In this document: positions 56,068 through 64,000 of the stretch, piece by piece | How the letters are laid out: each line of letters opens with the position of its first letter | Numbering within the stretch: the stretch's first letter is position 1 | Source: Brucella daejeonensis | GTDB lineage: Bacteria > Pseudomonadota > Alphaproteobacteria > Rhizobiales > Rhizobiaceae | DNA length: 64,000 nt | NCBI RefSeq assembly: GCF_014199265.1 | Contig: NZ_JACIJG010000007.1 | Location: forward strand, 186,001-250,000 | Reading direction: 5' to 3' | Notes under the pieces: generated by a model | Database searches by the model: none | What the model was told of the DNA's origin: nothing | The model's input: the letters and a program-made list of their open reading frames with translations, nothing else | Program-made: the position numbers and the translations under genes

Positions 56068-57501
56068 TCAGGCCAGCGTATAGGCCGTCTTGACGGTGGT
56101 GTAGAACTCGGCTGCGTAACGGCCCTGTTCGCGCGGGCCGAAGCTCGAACCCTTGCGTCCGCCGAACGGCACATGGAAATCGACCCCTGCGGTCGGCAGG
56201 TTGACCATGACCATGCCCGCTTCCGAATTGCGCTTGAAGTGGGTAGCGTGTTTCAGGCTCGTCGTGCAGATGCCCGACGACAAGCCGAAGCTCGTATCGT
56301 TGGCCGTGGCAAGCGCTTCCTCGTAATCCTTGACGCGGATGACCGAAGCGACCGGGCCGAAGATTTCCTCGCGGCTGATGCGCATCTGGTTGGTCGCTTC
56401 CGTGAACAGCGCGGGCTGGAGATAGAAGCCCGGCGTTTCGCGGTTGAGGCGTTCGCCGCCAAAGGCAAGCTTGGCGCCTTCCTTGCGGCCGATTTCGATA
56501 TAGTCCATGTCCTGCTGGAGCTGGCTTTCGTCCACGACCGGGCCGATATGCGTGCCCTGCTTCAGGGCATTGTCGACCGTCACGCTCTTCAGCTTTTCGA
56601 TGGCGGCGGCGACGAACTTGTCGTGGATGCCCTCGGTCACGATGACGCGCGAGGAAGCCGTGCAGCGCTGGCCGGTTGAGAAGAAGGACGAATTGACGAC
56701 CGATTCCACGGCGACATTGAGATCCGCATCATCGAGGACCACGACCGGGTTCTTGCCGCCCATTTCAAGCTGGAAGCGGCGATTATGCTCGATGGAGGCC
56801 GTCGCGACGCGCTTGCCGGTGCCCGTCGAGCCGGTGAAGGTGACGGCGTTGACGTCGGCGCTGTCGAGGATGGTCTGACCGACCACGGAACCCTTGCCCA
56901 TGACGAGATTGAGAACGCCCTTCGGCAGACCGCAGCGATGCAGGATGTCGACAATCGCCCAGGAGCAGCCCGGTACCAGATCGGCCGGCTTGAAGACGAC
57001 GGTGTTGCCGTAGCAAAGCGCGGGCGCGATCTTCCATGCCGGGATGGCGATCGGGAAATTCCACGGCGTGATGATGCCGACGACGCCGACAGGCTCACGC
57101 GTGACTTCGACGCCGATGCCCGGACGCGCGGACGGCAGAACCTCACCCGCAAGGCGAAGGCACTCGCCCGCGAAGAAATCGAAAATCTGGCTGGCGCGGA
57201 TGGTTTCGCCGATGCCCTCGGCAAGCGTCTTGCCTTCCTCGCGCGACAGGAGGCGGCCAAGTTCGTCCTTGCGCGCCAGAATCTCGTCGGCGGTTTTGCG
57301 CAGGATCGCATGGCGCTCCAGAATACCGGACCGCGACCAGGCCGGGAACGCCGCCTTGGCGGCAGCAATCGCAGCCCTGGTGTCGTCGGCGGTCGCCCGC
57401 GCATAGGTGCCCACGACATCATTGGTGTCCGACGGATTGATGTTGGCGATCCCGTCGCCGCCTACCCATTCGCCCGCAATCAGATTTTGATGGATGGTCA
57501 T
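56068..57501 (-). CDS. Aldehyde dehydrogenase, probable 2-ketoglutarate semialdehyde dehydrogenase
   Basis: A 477-residue NAD(P)+ aldehyde dehydrogenase. PWNFPIAIPAWKIAPALCYG, FTGSTGTGKRV, the glutamate of LEMGGKNPVVVLDDAD and the nucleophile in STGQRCTASSR are the usual catalytic set. Its closest layout is the ketoglutarate-semialdehyde type of the pentose, hexuronate or hydroxyproline routes; the substrate is inferred from that similarity alone. The ATG ending at 57501 follows GGGAGAGATC. It is convergent with thiX. Confidence 0.85.
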   Translation of the reverse strand: MTIHQNLIAGEWVGGDGIANINPSDTNDVVGTYARATADDTRAAIAAAKAAFPAWSRSGILERHAILRKTADEILARKDELGRLLSREEGKTLAEGIGETIRASQIFDFFAGECLRLAGEVLPSARPGIGVEVTREPVGVVGIITPWNFPIAIPAWKIAPALCYGNTVVFKPADLVPGCSWAIVDILHRCGLPKGVLNLVMGKGSVVGQTILDSADVNAVTFTGSTGTGKRVATASIEHNRRFQLEMGGKNPVVVLDDADLNVAVESVVNSSFFSTGQRCTASSRVIVTEGIHDKFVAAAIEKLKSVTVDNALKQGTHIGPVVDESQLQQDMDYIEIGRKEGAKLAFGGERLNRETPGFYLQPALFTEATNQMRISREEIFGPVASVIRVKDYEEALATANDTSFGLSSGICTTSLKHATHFKRNSEAGMVMVNLPTAGVDFHVPFGGRKGSSFGPREQGRYAAEFYTTVKTAYTLA

Positions 57502-57785
57502 GATCTCTCCCTGTGCATCGCACGGCCTGATATATCTCGCCAAGACCCTTCACCCATGAGCGGCGGAATTGCAAGACTGTAGCGTCGTTGTAACGAAAAA
57601 AGTGAAATACACGCCGTTCTTTCACGATGAATGATTGCATATCGGCGTTTTCTTCTACCTGAAGTCCAGGCTTGCAAATTTGCCACAGTCAAACAATCAC
57701 GCGGAAAATAGCGATTTTCCGTCTTGGCAAAAATCAATGCTCATTTATTGTGCAAACATCTGCAACACTGGCAAGGAGGTATGAG

Positions 57786-57848
57786 ATGCGTGTCTATTAC
57801 CCAACCCCAATGGTGCCCAGTGTTCGCGCGGGCGCCGCAAATTTCTAG
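57786..57848 (+). CDS. Candidate 20-codon leader peptide
   Basis: A short frame reads MRVYYPTPMVPSVRAGAANF and stops at TAG 57846-57848. AAGGAGG at 57773-57779 gives near-perfect ribosome complementarity with 6 bases to the ATG. An ATG at 57781 in a second frame (about 30 codons) is too close to that site. Tandem hairpins follow at 57864-57896. The Tyr-Tyr-Pro and Pro-rich run might slow ribosomes. It lies 153 bases before the ABC exporter start. Whether it is translated is not known, and no family is recognised. Confidence 0.5.
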   Translation: MRVYYPTPMVPSVRAGAANF

Positions 57849-57863
57849 GTTCGCGGCCCGCAA

Positions 57864-57896
57864 TTCAGGCTAAGGCCTGAACGCCCGTTTCGGGCG
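57864..57896 (+). terminator. Tandem hairpins after the leader ORF
   Basis: TTCAGGC/GCCTGAA (57864-57870 with 57875-57881, 4-base loop) is followed immediately by CGCCCG/CGGGCG (57882-57887 with 57891-57896, 3-base loop) and then CATTTTC. The second resembles an intrinsic terminator upstream of the exporter gene. The two are contiguous, so they could also stack as one structure. Confidence 0.55.
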
Positions 57897-58001
57897 CATT
57901 TTCAAAATCATCGCTTATCGTGGCCCTCTTCGGCGGGCCGATAGTCCTGTTTTCTCTCTTGAAGGGCCAGCACCGTCTTCGCGCGGGCTGGTGGTATCAA
58001 T

Positions 58002-59804
58002 ATGACTCGGTTTCGCATCGATTTCCGGGGACCGGCGTTTCGCAACGTCCTCGGCTACACTTTCAGTCATTGGCGAAGTCAGCCTCTGCGGCTGGCGCTG
58101 ATGATAATCGGCATGCTGCTTGCAACGGCCGCAGATGTTCTCACCCCGCTTTATTCCGGGCGTCTGGTCGACGCGCTTTCGCTTGGCAGCGACAGCGCGT
58201 GGAACGCCGCGATCAGCGCGCTTGTCGTTCTGCTTGCGCTGGGCGCTTTGGCGCTGATCACGCGTCAGCTGACCTTCTATGTCATCACGGATTTCACGCT
58301 GAAGATCATGAGCGACATGGCGGCAAGCTCGTTCCGCAGGCTACAGCGGTTTTCAACCGACTGGCACGCAAACGCCTTCGCCGGATCGACGGTGCGCAAG
58401 GTGTCGCGCGCCATGTGGGCGCTCGACCTGCTCAACGACACGCTGATCATCGCCCTGCTTCCGTCGTTGCTCATGCTGATGGGTTCGGTTGCCCTGCTTT
58501 CGTGGTACTGGCCGGTCATGGGCCTGATGGTCGCGATCGGCTCGGCGCTTTTCATCGCCTGCACCGCCGCTATTTCGCTCGGCTTCGTCGCGCCTGCCGC
58601 AACGCTCGCCAATAGCTGGGACACGCGCATGGGCGGCGCGCTCGCCGACGCCATTTCATGCAATGCCGTCGTCAAGGCTTTCGGCGCCGAAGCCCGCGAA
58701 GACGTGCGCCTTGCGAAAGTCGTCACCAAATGGCGCAGCCGGACACGCCGTACCTGGCTGATCGGCACGCTGAACGGCTTCATTCAGGGCGCGAACCTTC
58801 TGGTGATGCGCGGTGTCGTCATCGTCTTTGCGCTCTATCTGTGGAGCCAGGGCAAGGCAACGGCCGGTGACATCACCTTCGTCCTGACCGCCTTCTTCAT
58901 GTTGCAGGGCTATCTGCGCGATGTGGGTATGCATATCCGCAACCTGCAACGCTCGGTCAACGACATGGAGGAACTGGTCGATATAGAGGCACAGCCCTAC
59001 GGCATTGCCGACAGGCCGCGCGCGCCTGCGATCAGGATCGGAAATGGCGAGATCACCTTCGATCACGTCACCTTCCATTACGGCAATCACGAAGCCGCGC
59101 TCTATCGCGACTTTTCAGTCAGGATCGAAGCCGGAGAGCGTGTCGGTCTGGTCGGTCATTCGGGTTCGGGCAAGACAACATTCGTCAAGCTGATCCAGCG
59201 GCTCTATGACGTCAACGACGGCGCGATCCACATCGACGGGCAGAACATAGCCGAGGTCACGCAGGCATCGCTCCGGTCGCAGATTGCCATCGTGCAGCAG
59301 GAGCCGATCCTGTTTCACCGCACGCTGGACGAGAACATCGCCTATGCCCGCCCCGGCGCGACACAGGCCGAGATCGAGGAAGCGGCACGGCTTGCAAGCG
59401 CGCACGACTTCATCAGCCGCCTGCCGAAGGGCTATGCAACGCTCGTCGGCGAACGCGGCGTGAAGCTTTCGGGCGGCGAGCGCCAGCGCGTGGCGATTGC
59501 CCGTGCGTTTCTGGCCGATGCGCCGGTCCTCATTCTGGACGAGGCAACGTCGAGCCTCGATTCGGAATCGGAGGTGCTGATCCAGCAGGCAATGGAGCGC
59601 CTGATGGTCGGCCGCACGACGCTCGTCATCGCGCACCGGCTTTCGACGGTTCGCGCGCTCGATCGGCTGCTGGTCTTCGACAAGGGCAAAATCCTTGAAG
59701 AAGGCGACCACGATGCGCTCATCCGCAAGCCGGACGGCATTTATCGCCGTCTGTTCGAGCGGCAGGCGCTGGAACTGACCAAGGGGCTGGAGGATATAAT
59801 TTAG
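58002..59804 (+). CDS. ABC exporter, fused membrane and ATPase domains
   Basis: A 600-residue half-transporter. Residues about 20-330 form the six-helix membrane domain (first helix about 31-49), and the C-terminal ATPase has Walker A GHSGSGKTTF (about 386-395), signature LSGGERQRVAIARAF, Walker B VLILDEATSSLD and the H-loop VIAHRLST. It acts as a homodimer or with a partner to export lipids, peptides or drugs; the substrate cannot be told. The gene is preceded by the leader ORF and hairpins and followed by the convergent LacI gene. Confidence 0.92.
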   Translation: MTRFRIDFRGPAFRNVLGYTFSHWRSQPLRLALMIIGMLLATAADVLTPLYSGRLVDALSLGSDSAWNAAISALVVLLALGALALITRQLTFYVITDFTLKIMSDMAASSFRRLQRFSTDWHANAFAGSTVRKVSRAMWALDLLNDTLIIALLPSLLMLMGSVALLSWYWPVMGLMVAIGSALFIACTAAISLGFVAPAATLANSWDTRMGGALADAISCNAVVKAFGAEAREDVRLAKVVTKWRSRTRRTWLIGTLNGFIQGANLLVMRGVVIVFALYLWSQGKATAGDITFVLTAFFMLQGYLRDVGMHIRNLQRSVNDMEELVDIEAQPYGIADRPRAPAIRIGNGEITFDHVTFHYGNHEAALYRDFSVRIEAGERVGLVGHSGSGKTTFVKLIQRLYDVNDGAIHIDGQNIAEVTQASLRSQIAIVQQEPILFHRTLDENIAYARPGATQAEIEEAARLASAHDFISRLPKGYATLVGERGVKLSGGERQRVAIARAFLADAPVLILDEATSSLDSESEVLIQQAMERLMVGRTTLVIAHRLSTVRALDRLLVFDKGKILEEGDHDALIRKPDGIYRRLFERQALELTKGLEDII

Positions 59805-59810
59805 CCCTGG

Positions 59811-60833
59811 TCAAGCTGGCGGTTTGCCGGCGGACTGGCGGACGATGAGTTTGTAATCGATCTGGCGGGACGGAGACGCCTCGCCGGTTTCGATATGGCG
59901 CAAAAGCATGTCCGCCGCACCGCGCGTCATCTCGAAGATCGGCTGGCGCACGGTGGTAATCTGCGGCGAGATCATACGAGCGATGGCGCTGTCGTCGAAG
60001 CCCACCACGGTGAGGTCGCCCGGAATGGAAAGGCCGCGATCATGCGCGATCTGCATGACCGCAGCCGCCATATCGTCATTGGATGCGAAAATTGCCGTCG
60101 GCCTGTTTTCCAGCGCCAGCAGTTTTTGCCCGGCGGCAAGGCCGCTGGCGAAACTGAAACCGCCCTGCACTTCATAATCCGGGTTGCGCGCAATGCCTGC
60201 CTTTTGCAGAGCATGGCGATAACCGGCAAGGCGCAATTCCGCCGAACGGTGAGTCGGATCGCCAATGACTATGGCGATTTTCCTGTGACCAAGCTTCAGA
60301 AGATAGTTCACAAGCTCTATCGCCGCCGCCTCGTCATCGATGGAGACGCTATCGGTCGGCAGCACGCTGATATCGCCCGCCACGCGGGCAAAAGGCATGG
60401 CCGAGGCGGTCAGTTCGCGCAGGATTTCGGGATCGTCCGACATGGGCGGCGTTACGATAATGCCATCGAGACCGGAGGCATGGGCCGTTTCAATCAGGGC
60501 GCCGCGAATATCATTGCGGTTTTCAACCGGGAAGATCAGCAGACGATATCGCGTATCGCGCAGGCGGTCGAGCGCCCCCATCTGTAGTTCCGTGACATAG
60601 CTGGCGCTCGGATTCTCGAAGAACAGCCCGATCAGGTGCGAGCGCCGCTCCACCAGATTGCGCGCCGCCGCATTGGGCCGATAGCGCAGTTCGGCGCCTG
60701 CCTGCCTGACCTTTTCCCGAATGGCTTCGCGCACATTCGGCTCGTCATTATAGACGCGCGAAACGGTTTTTATCGACACGCCCGCAAGGCGCGCCACATC
60801 ATGTATCGTCGCTCTTTTGCCCGTTGCGGCCAT
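59811..60833 (-). CDS. LacI-family transcriptional regulator
   Basis: A 340-residue LacI repressor. The helix-turn-helix ATIHDVARLAGVSIKTVSRV (about 8-27) and hinge PNAAARNLVERRSHLIGL are followed by a periplasmic-binding-like sensor domain (about 65-330). It lies last on the minus strand after DUF779 (73 bases away) and convergent with the ABC exporter. Effector and target are not readable, and a carbohydrate route is likely. Confidence 0.9.
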   Translation of the reverse strand: MAATGKRATIHDVARLAGVSIKTVSRVYNDEPNVREAIREKVRQAGAELRYRPNAAARNLVERRSHLIGLFFENPSASYVTELQMGALDRLRDTRYRLLIFPVENRNDIRGALIETAHASGLDGIIVTPPMSDDPEILRELTASAMPFARVAGDISVLPTDSVSIDDEAAAIELVNYLLKLGHRKIAIVIGDPTHRSAELRLAGYRHALQKAGIARNPDYEVQGGFSFASGLAAGQKLLALENRPTAIFASNDDMAAAVMQIAHDRGLSIPGDLTVVGFDDSAIARMISPQITTVRQPIFEMTRGAADMLLRHIETGEASPSRQIDYKLIVRQSAGKPPA

Positions 60834-60905
60834 TGCCCGTCATGATCCTCCTCAAAATATCTGTCTTCGTAACCCGTTGGCCGGGAAACGAAAAGGACAA
60901 ACATT

Positions 60906-61262
60906 TCAAGGGATGGAACATATCCTGGATCGGGTGAGGAAACGCACCTCGCGCCCGTTATCGAGCGAGAACATGCCGCCGCGCCCCGGAACGACATCGA
61001 TGATGAGTTCGGTATGCTTCCAGGCTTCATATTGCGGGCCGCTGATATAGACCGGCGCACCGCCGATTTCACCCAGTTTCACGTCGGTGTCGCCGACGAT
61101 GAATTCGCCCTGTGGATAGCACATGGGAGAAGACCCATCGCAACAGCCGCCCGACTGGTGGAACATGATCGGCCCGTATTCGGCCTGCAATTCGCGGATG
61201 AGATCGAGAGCGGCGGGCGTGGCGCTGACCTGTCCCATGCCATCGTTACGATCCTGCTGCAT
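60906..61262 (-). CDS. DUF779 family protein
   Basis: A 118-residue protein. FHQSGGCCDGSSPMCYP (with four cysteines) and VYISGPQYEAWKHTELIIDVVPGRGG are the DUF779 hallmarks. Members are often beside alcohol- or aldehyde-dehydrogenase genes, and here one lies 169 bases upstream on the same strand. Function is unknown; the cysteine-rich start may bind a metal. The ATG used gives eight extra residues over an inner methionine (MGQVSAT). Confidence 0.85.
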   Translation of the reverse strand: MQQDRNDGMGQVSATPAALDLIRELQAEYGPIMFHQSGGCCDGSSPMCYPQGEFIVGDTDVKLGEIGGAPVYISGPQYEAWKHTELIIDVVPGRGGMFSLDNGREVRFLTRSRICSIP

Positions 61263-61395
61263 TTCCTCCTCCTCTTATCAAGGAAGCCACGCGGTTGCCC
61301 GGGCAGACACGCCCGGGCCCCTTGGGAGGGTAAACCGAAATCGCTTTTCCCGCACTTTTTTCACAAGCGCGGAGTTCGCCAGTTGGCGTAGGGGG

Positions 61396-61425
61396 TAAAT
61401 TCCGGCTCTGATGAGCCGGAATTTA
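61396..61425 (-). terminator. Perfect 13-bp hairpin after the aldehyde dehydrogenase gene
   Basis: TAAATTCCGGCTC (61396-61408) and GAGCCGGAATTTA (61413-61425) pair perfectly over a 4-base loop. It lies just after the stop codon of the aldehyde dehydrogenase on the minus strand, before DUF779. There is no T-run, so DUF779 may still be read through. Confidence 0.6.
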
Positions 61426-61431
61426 AGTTCT

Positions 61432-62949
61432 TTAAAAGAATCCGAGCTTCTTCGGGCTATAACTCACCAGCATGTTCTTGGTGTTCTGGTAGTGATCGAG
61501 CATCTTCAGGTGGTTTTCGCGCCCGATACCGGACTGCTTGTAGCCGCCGAAGGCCGCATGGGCCGGATAGGCGTGGTAGCAGTTGGTCCACACACGACCG
61601 GCCTGAATGGCGCGGCCGAAGCGATAGGCGCGTGTGCCGTCGCGGGTCCAGATACCGGCGCCCAGACCGTAAAGCGTGTCATTGGCGATCGACAGCGCTT
61701 CGGCATCGTCCTTGAAGGTCGCGACCGACACGACCGGGCCGAAGATTTCCTCCTGGAAAACGCGCATCTTGTTATGGCCCTTGAACACGGTTGGCTTGAC
61801 GTAATAGCCGCCCGCCAGATCGCCCGGCAGCATGTTGCGCTCGCCGCCTGTCAGGACTTCCGCGCCTTCCTGACGTCCGATGTCGAAATAGCTCAGGATC
61901 TTTTCAAGCTGCTCGCTGGACGCCTGCGCACCGATCATCGTGGCCGGGTCGAGCGGGTCGCCCTGCACGATGGCCTCCACGCGTTTCAGGGCCTTTTCCA
62001 TGAATTCGTCATAGATGGATTCCTGCACAAGGGCGCGGCTCGGACAGGTGCAGACCTCGCCCTGATTGAGCGCGAACATCACGAAGCCTTCAATGGCCTT
62101 GTCGAGAAAATCGTCGTCCTCGGCAGCCACGTCCTTGAAGAAGATGTTGGGCGATTTGCCGCCCAGTTCCAGCGTGACCGGAATGAGGTTCTGGCTGGCA
62201 TATTGCATGATCAGGCGCCCGGTCGTCGTCTCGCCGGTAAAGGCGATCTTGGCGATGCGCGGGCTCGATGCCAGCGGCTTGCCCGCTTCCAGACCGAAAC
62301 CGTTGACGATATTGAGCACGCCCGCAGGCAGAAGATCGGCGATCAGTTCGGCCAGAACAAGGATCGAGGCCGGGGTCTGTTCGGCGGGCTTCAGCACCAC
62401 GCAATTGCCTGCTGCCAGCGCCGGGGCGAGCTTCCACGTCGCCATCAGAAGCGGGAAGTTCCACGGGATGATCTGGCCCACGACACCGAGCGGTTCGTGG
62501 AAATGATAGGCGACCGTATCGTGGTCAAGTTCGGAAATGCCGCCCTCCTGCGCGCGGATCACGCCCGCGAAATAACGGAAGTGATCGACCGCCAGCGGCA
62601 GGTCGGCAGCGGTGGTTTCGCGGATCGGCTTGCCGTTGTCCCAGGTTTCAGCCGCCGCGAGAGCAGGCAGGTTTTCCTCAATCCGGTCGGCAATGCGATT
62701 GAGGATGAGCGCGCGTTCAGCCGCGCTCGTCTTGCCCCAGGCATCCTTGGCGGCATGCGCTGCGTCGAGAGCCGCTTCCACATCGGCGGCCTCCGAACGC
62801 GCCACTTCGCAGAGCACCTGACCGTTGACCGGCGAGATGTTGTCGAAATAGCGGCCCGACTTTGGCTCGACCCACTTGCCCCCGATGAAATTTCCATAGC
62901 GTTTGGCAAAAGCCGGTTTCACCGTCCGGCTGAATTCAACCTTGTTCAT
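61432..62949 (-). CDS. Aldehyde dehydrogenase (ExaC/AcoD-type)
   Basis: A 505-residue NAD+ aldehyde dehydrogenase. [20 protein letters not shown] at the N-terminus, [20 protein letters not shown], the catalytic cysteine in [11 protein letters not shown] and the glutamate in [12 protein letters not shown], and the C-terminal [14 protein letters not shown] are those of the acetaldehyde and aldehyde-oxidising ExaC/AcoD branch. The ATG ending at 62949 follows GGGAGGAAGTC and removes 43 upstream codons. It is likely controlled by the AcoR-like gene next to it; a dyad lies at 63107-63124. Confidence 0.94.
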   Translation of the reverse strand: MNKVEFSRTVKPAFAKRYGNFIGGKWVEPKSGRYFDNISPVNGQVLCEVARSEAADVEAALDAAHAAKDAWGKTSAAERALILNRIADRIEENLPALAAAETWDNGKPIRETTAADLPLAVDHFRYFAGVIRAQEGGISELDHDTVAYHFHEPLGVVGQIIPWNFPLLMATWKLAPALAAGNCVVLKPAEQTPASILVLAELIADLLPAGVLNIVNGFGLEAGKPLASSPRIAKIAFTGETTTGRLIMQYASQNLIPVTLELGGKSPNIFFKDVAAEDDDFLDKAIEGFVMFALNQGEVCTCPSRALVQESIYDEFMEKALKRVEAIVQGDPLDPATMIGAQASSEQLEKILSYFDIGRQEGAEVLTGGERNMLPGDLAGGYYVKPTVFKGHNKMRVFQEEIFGPVVSVATFKDDAEALSIANDTLYGLGAGIWTRDGTRAYRFGRAIQAGRVWTNCYHAYPAHAAFGGYKQSGIGRENHLKMLDHYQNTKNMLVSYSPKKLGFF

Positions 62950-62962
62950 GACTTCCTCCCGA

Positions 62963-63012
62963 AACAGCGCGTCCCGAAACGTGCAAAACGGTTTTCGGGC
63001 AAGATGCGCGTT
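62963..63012. repeat. RIME-like palindrome, family C copy 2
   Basis: CAGCGCGTCCCGAAACGTGC and CGGTTTTCGGGCAAGATGCG form an imperfect palindrome with the TCCCGAAA/TTTTCGGG core shared with 25175-25216. It lies in the leader of the aldehyde dehydrogenase transcript. Confidence 0.55.
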
Positions 63013-63106
63013 ATGATAAAAGAGCCGCTCCTCCGGCGCTTCGGTCTTCAGGATGTCGCCGCGAGGGCAAAGTGTCACCTGCCCTTCATGCGCTCACACC
63101 GCCATC

Positions 63107-63124
63107 TGTCGCAATATTGAGACA
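63107..63124. promoter_or_regulatory. 18-bp near-perfect dyad, candidate AcoR-type operator
   Basis: TGTCGCAATATTGAGACA is an inverted repeat with only one mismatched pair. It lies 30 bases past the regulator gene and 158 bases before the aldehyde dehydrogenase start, a usual upstream-activator distance. The TGTC...GACA ends resemble sites reported for AcoR-like activators, as I recall. Binding is inferred. Confidence 0.55.
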
Positions 63125-63154
63125 GTTTCGCCCGCCTATTTCAGCATGGCTTCA

Positions 63155-64000
63155 TCAGTGCGAGCGGATGATCTTCAGACGGTTCAGCTTGCGGTGCAGC
63201 GTCGCCCGGCTGATGCCAAGAAGCTGCGCGGCAGAGGAAATATTGCCTTCCGCGCGCGCCAGCGCCCGCAGGATCACGCCGCGCTCCGATTCCGCCATGT
63301 CCTCGCGCGGATCGGCCGACGTTCCAAGAAGATCGGCCGCAGGCAGCGGATCTGCCAGCGCGTCGTCGTCCAGTTCCAGCGCAAGCCGCGCGGCGCGCGT
63401 TGCGCCGATGACGAGGTCGTCCTTGTCGACGGCGATCAGCGCCCCTCCGGTCCGGTCGGGACTCGGCGCCAGCATGATACGGGCTTCGGGAAAGGCCTGA
63501 CGGAAATTCTCCGCCTCGATCCGCCGCGCGGCGTCGATGACGGCCACCGATATGAGCTGTACGAAAGCTTCGGTCAGATCGGCGCGGCAGGAAGAAACAT
63601 CGAGCGCCGCCATCAGCCGTCCCCGGTGATCGTGGATCGGCGCGACAGTGCAGGAAAGCCCGATATTGCGCGTGTGGAAATGCTGTTCGCGATGGATCGT
63701 CAGGGGGCGCTGCTCGACGATGCAGGTGCCGATGCCGTTGGTGCCTTCGCTCTGCTCGCTCCAGACCGCGCCGGTCCACAAACCCCATCGATAGAAAGTA
63801 TCGTCATCGCCGGGAGCGCCGCGCCGTTCCACCGGCACGCCTTCGCTATCGGCCAGAAGCACGCAGCAGCCCACGCCGCCGACGGCCAGATAAAGCCGGT
63901 CCATGCTGGCCTGCGCGATGCTGGACAGCCGTTCGAGACGCTGGTGCGCCGTTCGAAATTCTCCGTCGGAAAGTGTTCGAACCGAACCCGGCTCGGCCGG
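63155..64000 (-). CDS. AcoR-like GAF/Fis regulator without AAA+ domain (partial, runs off the right edge)
   Basis: At least 281 residues; the reading frame is open through the last base, so the N-terminus is missing. A GAF-type sensor (AVGGVGCCVLLADSEG and WSEQSEGTNGIGTCIVEQ, AcoR-type) is followed by a PAS-like part and then a Fis-type helix-turn-helix (EGNISSAAQLLGISRATLHR). The central AAA+ ATPase that contacts sigma-54 in ordinary AcoR/NtrC regulators is absent between them. It probably governs the adjacent aldehyde dehydrogenase, and how it would activate without AAA+ is open. Confidence 0.86.
   Translation of the reverse strand, partial: PAEPGSVRTLSDGEFRTAHQRLERLSSIAQASMDRLYLAVGGVGCCVLLADSEGVPVERRGAPGDDDTFYRWGLWTGAVWSEQSEGTNGIGTCIVEQRPLTIHREQHFHTRNIGLSCTVAPIHDHRGRLMAALDVSSCRADLTEAFVQLISVAVIDAARRIEAENFRQAFPEARIMLAPSPDRTGGALIAVDKDDLVIGATRAARLALELDDDALADPLPAADLLGTSADPREDMAESERGVILRALARAEGNISSAAQLLGISRATLHRKLNRLKIIRSH

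Noticed and set aside
62950-63106. A sigma-54 promoter for the aldehyde dehydrogenase
   Set aside because: The best candidate, GGGCAGGTGACACTTTGC on the minus strand, has the wrong spacing between GG and GC.
61411-63120. A 569-codon plus-strand frame
   Set aside because: It is antisense to the aldehyde dehydrogenase and has no recognisable domain.

Overview
The window looks like chromosomal DNA of an alphaproteobacterium of the Brucella/Ochrobactrum group (Hyphomicrobiales). This is inferred from the high-GC coding style, the order hisD - UPF0262 - low-molecular-weight phosphatase - infA - maf - yacG - tRNA-Phe, a ureDA(J)BCEFG cluster, and rhizobial-type palindromic repeats between genes. 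No database search was possible, so the species is not claimed. I see no prophage, CRISPR array, rRNA or intact insertion sequence.

Layout. (1) 0.5-10.4 kb: a thiol/oxidant/electrophile defence block. It holds an AraC regulator resembling RclR, a nitroreductase, an AhpD-like protein, three glutathione transferases, a quinone oxidoreductase, a MarR regulator with a cysteine cluster, an RclC-like membrane protein, a LysR regulator, msrB-msrA and a thioredoxin-fold protein. (2) 10.4-17 kb: housekeeping genes on the minus strand (tRNA-Phe, yacG, maf, infA, phosphatase, UPF0262, hisD, DUF2948, murA), then tRNA-Thr and a DUF2189 membrane protein. (3) 18-23.8 kb: a complete urease operon with an embedded HupE/UreJ nickel permease. 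(4) 23.9-29 kb: a non-phosphorylating L-fucose catabolic locus (fuconate dehydratase, FAH-type hydrolase, SDR, IclR regulator, fuconolactonase) carrying a truncated MaoC remnant. (5) 29.2-38.5 kb: sarcosine oxidase soxBDAG, divergent from a four-gene betaine-type ABC importer. (6) 38.5-47.6 kb: cueR, a repeat-rich gap with a 267-bp MITE-like element, the PQQ glucose dehydrogenase, a tagatose kinase/tagatose-6-phosphate epimerase pair, and copA behind a textbook CueR promoter. (7) 47.6-49.7 kb: a PAS-PAS-GGDEF-EAL protein. (8) 49.9-56 kb: a TPP riboswitch and thiD-O-S-G-E-Y-tenA-thiX. (9) 56-64 kb: a ketoglutarate-semialdehyde-type dehydrogenase, a candidate leader peptide before an ABC exporter, a LacI regulator, and a DUF779/aldehyde dehydrogenase/AcoR-like regulator unit that runs off the right edge.

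How the genes work together. The first block would detoxify oxidants and electrophiles and repair methionine sulfoxide under at least three regulators. The urease set supplies structural subunits, nickel entry and maturation proteins in one transcription unit. Soxs and the betaine importer together suggest uptake of methylated glycines and their oxidation to glycine. The thiamine operon combines thiazole synthesis, phosphate coupling, pyrimidine salvage (TenA) and pyrimidine import under TPP control, but the import ATPase is not present. The most interesting leads are the leader ORF with tandem hairpins at 57.8 kb, the MarR cysteine cluster with its operator dyad, the TA-flanked inverted-repeat element with a solitary end forming the msrA stop codon, and an AcoR-like regulator lacking the AAA+ domain beside a matching 18-bp dyad.
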